This document shows, piece after piece, positions 34,076 to 36,564 of a DNA stretch of 36,564 nt. The DNA lies in NCBI GenBank assembly GCA_050742975.1, contig JBOGDQ010000080.1:1-36564 (forward strand). The letters are read 5' to 3'. The first letter of the stretch is position 1. Each line of letters starts with the position of its first letter. This stretch comes from JBDTGE01 sp050742975. Its GTDB lineage: Bacteria > Actinomycetota > Actinomycetes > Mycobacteriales > Jatrophihabitantaceae. Below the pieces are notes generated by a model. The model was given only the letters and a program-made list of their open reading frames with translations. It searched no databases and was not told the origin of the DNA. Made by a program: the position numbers and the translations under genes.

Positions 34076-34341
34076 GATTCGTCGCTGAAGTCGATCTCAC
34101 GGGGCAACTCCCGCGATCGCTCCAGTACCAGATCTTCGTCATCGTCGGTCTTCGGCATGCTGAGCAGGTACTCCTTCAAGTCCATCGTCTCGCCCGTCAA
34201 CCTGCGGTACTCGGCGATGTCCACGATCACCGCGATCTCGGTCCCGTGCTTCGTGACGAACTGGGGGCCGTCCGAATGCGCGCGCCGCAGCACTTCGCTG
34301 AACCTCTGCTTCGCCCCCTGCACCTGCCAGTGAAAATCCAT
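34072..34341 (-). CDS. Phd/YefM-type antitoxin of the PIN toxin
   Basis: An 89-residue antitoxin. The N-terminal Phd/YefM-like fold is visible as WQVQGAKQRFSEVLRRAHSDG followed by a strand VTKHGTEIAVIVDIAEYRRL; the acidic C-terminus (TDDDEDLVLERSRELPREID) would wrap and block the toxin. I choose the ATG at 34341, preceded by GGAGGT, four bases away. An ATG at 34353 sits six bases after TAGACT and may give a leaderless product four residues longer. The pair should repress its own promoter, which holds an 8-bp palindrome. Confidence 0.9.
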   Translation of the reverse strand: MDFHWQVQGAKQRFSEVLRRAHSDGPQFVTKHGTEIAVIVDIAEYRRLTGETMDLKEYLLSMPKTDDDEDLVLERSRELPREIDFSDES

Positions 34342-34359
34342 CGCGACCTCCATCTGGAC

Positions 34360-34368
34360 AGTCTAGAC
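34360..34368 (-). promoter_or_regulatory. Toxin-antitoxin promoter with palindrome GTCTAGAC
   Basis: On the minus strand TAGACT (34365-34360) lies six bases before the ATG at 34353, the leaderless geometry seen at other genes here. It is part of the 8-bp palindrome GTCTAGAC (34361-34368), a natural place for autoregulation by the antitoxin. Confidence 0.45.
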
Positions 34369-34401
34369 AGAAGATGGCGAGTCGCGGTCGTGCCTGCGGT
34401 T

Positions 34402-34449
34402 GATCTTCCTGCGGCTGCCGTCAGCGGGACTACGAGGCGCAGCAAGATC
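34402..34449. repeat. Palindromic intergenic element, copy B
   Basis: GATCTTCCTGCG (34402-34413) and CGCAGCAAGATC (34438-34449) are inverted arms with 11 of 12 bases paired. Outer hexamers GATCTT and AAGATC and the following TGCG/CGCA match copy A at 22669-22714. It lies between the antitoxin gene and the IS left end. Confidence 0.5.
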
Positions 34450-34463
34450 GCCGGGCGCCGTCA

Positions 34464-34490
34464 ACTAGACCGAAGTTACGACGGTTCTGA
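34464..34490 (+). repeat. IS left terminal inverted repeat
   Basis: Begins ACTAGACCGAAGTTACG and ends CGGTTCTGA; 23 of 27 bases match the inverted right end. Confidence 0.8.
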
Positions 34491-34522
34491 CAGTGCAGCC
34501 CCCGGTTTCGGGGGCTGCACTG
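34491..34522. terminator. Perfect 14-bp hairpin just inside the IS left end
   Basis: CAGTGCAGCCCCCG (34491-34504) and CGGGGGCTGCACTG (34509-34522) pair completely around a GTTT loop. On the plus strand GTTTT follows, giving an intrinsic terminator that would stop outside transcription entering the IS. On the minus strand it lies 22 bases after the transposase stop and could end that transcript too. Confidence 0.75.
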
Positions 34523-34544
34523 GTTTTCGGGTTGTGGCTTCTGG

Positions 34545-36308
34545 CTACGTGAGGGTGTTCGGGGTGCTGGCGCCGAGAAGTTCGAAGGCGCGGCGTTGGG
34601 TATCGGTGGGGCTGGTGATCATGGTGAAGGTGGTGCCGTCGGCCAGGGTGATCTGGTTGCGGGTCTGGGTGGCGAGGTGGTCGAGCAGGCCGTGGAAGTC
34701 GTGGACGGGGCGGTCGTGGTCGTCGCGGTGTCGGGATGCTTTGCGCTCGGCTGCTGGTGATCGTTTGGCGGGGGCGACCGGGTCGCTGGGTTCGGGTCGG
34801 TGTTCGTCGGTGTAGGTCAACTCGGCCCAGGCGCGGCGCAGGTGCCAGATGAGGTAGGCGGCGAGCATGCAGATCAGTACGTGGGCGCGGACCCGGTCCT
34901 CGCGCCAGTGCCGGACCGGCCGCAGGTCCAGATCGTCGATCTTCAGGGTGCGGAAGTCGCGTTCGACGCGGGCGAGTTGTTTGTAGGCGCCCACGACGCT
35001 GGCCGGGTCGAGGTCGGTGTCCGGCACGGTGGTGCGGATGACGTAGATGCCATCCAGTGCGGCTTCGGCGTCGATCTGTTCCTGGTTGCGGGCCAGTCGG
35101 AGTCGGTGGTCGGTGATGGTGAGGGCGAAGTGTTTGCCCATCTTGTAGCGGTTGATCAGCTTGCCGACCTTCAGCCCGATCTGGTCTTTGCCGGCCAGCC
35201 GGCCGGCCTTGATCGACGTGATGATGGGGGCGAGGGCGTTCTCGGTCGCGGACAGCAGGGCGTCGCGTTTGCGGGCCCGCTCGGCGGCCAGGAACGGGTT
35301 GCGGCAGGCGATCAGTCGTTCGCCGGGGTAGTCCGGGTGGGTGATCTCGGCCAGGTTGGCCTCATCGAACAGGCTCATCTGCAGCGGCCCGTCGGCGGCG
35401 AGTTTGGCGATCGCGGGGGCGCGTAGGCAGGTCAGCCAGCCCATGCCCTTGTGCTCGCGCAGCGCGTCGATGCGCGCGGAAGTGATCATGCCGCGGTCGC
35501 CGACCATCACCATCTTGGCCAGCTTGAACTTGTCCCGCACCGTGTCCACGGCCTGCACGAACGCACTCGGGTCGGCGGTGTTGCCGGCGAACACGCGGAT
35601 CGCGACCGGCCGGCCGTGCGGGTCGGTGAGCAGCCCGTACTCGATCTGGCTCTTGCCTTTCTTGCCGTCGCGGGAGTAGCCGCGCGCCGCCAGCGGGCAG
35701 TGCGTGCCTTCCATCCACGAGGAGGACAGGTCGAACAGCGCCATCCGCGAGGGGTTGGCTGCCGGGGCCAGGTGCGTGCGGGCCAGCGCGGCCTCGATGC
35801 TCTCTTGCCGGTCGGCGAGCCAGTCCATCGCCGCGTAACACTCATCGGCGCAGGCGTCGGCGACACCCAGGTCGGCGCCGAGGGTGACATCCCCACCGGC
35901 CCACCAGCCCAGGGTGGACAGTTTGCTGCCCGGGCGCAGCACCCGGGAGATGATCAGCGCGGCGGCGATGTCTCGTTCCCGGCACGCCGGGCCGAGCAGG
36001 GCGGGGAAGCCGAGCTGTTTGGCTTGGGTCCAGACCGCGGCCGCGTGCCCGTGCGGCACCGTGCGGGTGACCTGGAACGCCTCACCGGCCGGGACCAGCT
36101 GCTGCCCGGCCAGCACCGCCTCGATCGCGGCGATCGCGGCGCCCGGCAACGCGGACAGGTTCGCCAGTTGCTGGTGTTTGACCCGCCCGGCTTCACGGTA
36201 GGAGCGGCGCAGGTAGACCGACTCGTAGTCGCGGCGGCGACCCTGCTTGTCCACGTGGCTGGATCTGATCCTGGCCACGTGCATCGCACTCGCGTTACGG
36301 ACGACCAT
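34545..36308 (-). CDS. IS1634-family DDE transposase
   Basis: A 587-residue transposase of the IS4-superfamily, IS1634 type. The DDE residues are Asp193 in LFDLSSSWMEG, Asp271 in VMVGDRGM and Glu449 in YKQLARVERDFRTLK. The YSRDGKKGKSQIEYGLL block and the late VRAHVLICMLAAYLIWHLR block are family landmarks. No stop or frameshift is seen. ATG 36308 is used; the in-frame ATG at 36284 (MHVARIRSS) resembles the usual family N-terminus and may be the true start. The C-terminal 90 residues are hydrophilic and basic. Confidence 0.93.
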   Translation of the reverse strand: MVVRNASAMHVARIRSSHVDKQGRRRDYESVYLRRSYREAGRVKHQQLANLSALPGAAIAAIEAVLAGQQLVPAGEAFQVTRTVPHGHAAAVWTQAKQLGFPALLGPACRERDIAAALIISRVLRPGSKLSTLGWWAGGDVTLGADLGVADACADECYAAMDWLADRQESIEAALARTHLAPAANPSRMALFDLSSSWMEGTHCPLAARGYSRDGKKGKSQIEYGLLTDPHGRPVAIRVFAGNTADPSAFVQAVDTVRDKFKLAKMVMVGDRGMITSARIDALREHKGMGWLTCLRAPAIAKLAADGPLQMSLFDEANLAEITHPDYPGERLIACRNPFLAAERARKRDALLSATENALAPIITSIKAGRLAGKDQIGLKVGKLINRYKMGKHFALTITDHRLRLARNQEQIDAEAALDGIYVIRTTVPDTDLDPASVVGAYKQLARVERDFRTLKIDDLDLRPVRHWREDRVRAHVLICMLAAYLIWHLRRAWAELTYTDEHRPEPSDPVAPAKRSPAAERKASRHRDDHDRPVHDFHGLLDHLATQTRNQITLADGTTFTMITSPTDTQRRAFELLGASTPNTLT

Positions 36309-36356
36309 TCGCCCATCATACGATTGTCCGGTGCCACTGTCTCGTCGACACGCCGC

Positions 36357-36385
36357 ATATTTTGGCTACATGTTCTGGGTGTCAA
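36357..36385 (-). promoter_or_regulatory. Candidate transposase promoter
   Basis: Minus-strand TTGACA (36385-36380), a perfect -35 hexamer, is 17 bases from AAATAT (36362-36357), a weak -10, about 50 bases upstream of the transposase start and inside the right end. Confidence 0.45.
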
Positions 36386-36420
36386 CCTACCCCAGCCCAG
36401 CAAACACGGGAGATCAGAGC

Positions 36421-36447
36421 TCAGACCCGCCGTAACTCCGGGCTAGT
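36421..36447 (-). repeat. IS right terminal inverted repeat
   Basis: Read on the minus strand it begins ACTAGCCCGGAGTTACG and ends CGGGTCTGA. Its outer CTAG contains the TAG stop codon of the adjoining VOC gene. Confidence 0.8.
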
Positions 36448-36564
36448 CCAGGCAGAGGCAGAAGGGGTGCCCGGCAGGGTCGAGGAACACCCGGAAGGAC
36501 TCACCGGGCTGGTGCTCGTGCTTGGTCGCGCCGAGTTCGAGCACGGCCGCCTCGCCGATGTCGA
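36443..36564 (-). CDS. VOC (glyoxalase/dioxygenase-fold) protein, C-terminal 39 residues
   Basis: The minus frame from the window edge encodes DIGEAAVLELGATK, then FRVFLDPAGHPFCLCLD and a TAG stop. The DPAGHPFCL end is typical of actinobacterial VOC-superfamily proteins (glyoxalase-like folds binding a metal through an acidic residue and histidines). Only the last 39 codons are in the window, so function cannot be given. The stop codon TAG (36445-36443) lies within the CTAG at the IS right boundary; the insertion appears to have met the gene exactly at its end without disabling it. Confidence 0.75.
   Translation of the reverse strand, partial: DIGEAAVLELGATKHEHQPGESFRVFLDPAGHPFCLCLD

Larger units (their letters stand above)
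34464..36447 (-). mobile_element. IS1634-type insertion sequence, about 1.98 kb, complete
   Basis: A single transposase gene is framed by terminal inverted repeats. The outer 27 bases at 34464-34490 and 36421-36447 match inversely at 23 positions, with core AGTTACG-x-CGG-x-TCTGA. Both ends show CTAG outermost, so CTAG could be part of the repeat or a 4-bp palindromic target duplication; in the latter case the element spans 34469-36442. No longer direct repeat flanks it. The element has an intact transposase, a promoter with a perfect -35 and a strong hairpin inside the left end, so it may be active. Confidence 0.85.

Noticed and set aside
22669..34449. CRISPR array
   Set aside because: Only two dissimilar-centre palindromes 12 kb apart; no regular spacing and no cas genes.
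34464..36447. Long direct target duplication flanking the IS
   Set aside because: Comparing the 40 bases outside each end shows no shared sequence beyond CTAG.

Overview
The window is high-GC DNA with GTG/TTG starts, ATGA/GTGA overlaps and leaderless-looking promoters. It reads as an actinomycete chromosome. Several gene blocks resemble, from memory, the Rv1456c-Rv1478 neighbourhood of Mycobacterium tuberculosis: ctaA with a two-gene ABC transporter, the suf operon with an intein in SufB, an ABC-F/small HTH pair, acn, and a RipA-type NlpC/P60 gene. Orientations agree, but extra genes are interspersed. I cannot name the genus.

Layout. 1-2.1 kb (minus): the N-terminal half of a secreted coiled-coil cell-wall hydrolase, cut by the window edge, and a PAP2-type membrane phosphatase. 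2.2-5.0 kb (plus): aconitase behind a perfect 14-bp palindrome. 5.1-9.8 kb (plus): a D-xylose-type ABC importer (lipoprotein, single-domain ATPase, permease) and a ROK regulator. 9.8-16.7 kb (minus): a multidrug-type ABC exporter, an enoyl-CoA hydratase-like gene, a small HTH protein, an ABC-F ATPase and a CBS-containing ClC transporter. 16.75-21.6 kb (plus): a MarR regulator divergent from ClC, and a 1425-residue secreted sedolisin-type peptidase with Kelch and regulatory-like domains. 21.65-30.2 kb (minus): a D-2-hydroxyacid dehydrogenase and the tightly packed sufR-sufB-sufD-sufC-sufS-sufU-sufT-like operon; SufB carries a 388-residue intein with a LAGLIDADG endonuclease. 30.3-33.7 kb (plus): a PlsC-type acyltransferase, an ABC-2 exporter pair and CtaA. 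33.7-36.6 kb: a Phd/VapC toxin-antitoxin pair, a complete IS1634-type insertion sequence with terminal inverted repeats, and the 3' end of a VOC-family gene ending exactly at the IS boundary.

Functional themes are Fe-S cluster assembly (suf) with a major Fe-S client (aconitase), heme A synthesis, sugar uptake, export and cell-envelope work. The items most worth a second look are the SufB intein, two similar palindromic intergenic elements (22669-22714 and 34402-34449), the IS junction, the multidomain sedolisin, and a run of TANNNT-N6-start leaderless promoters. No tRNA, rRNA or CRISPR array was seen, and no gene-free stretch exceeds 300 bases.
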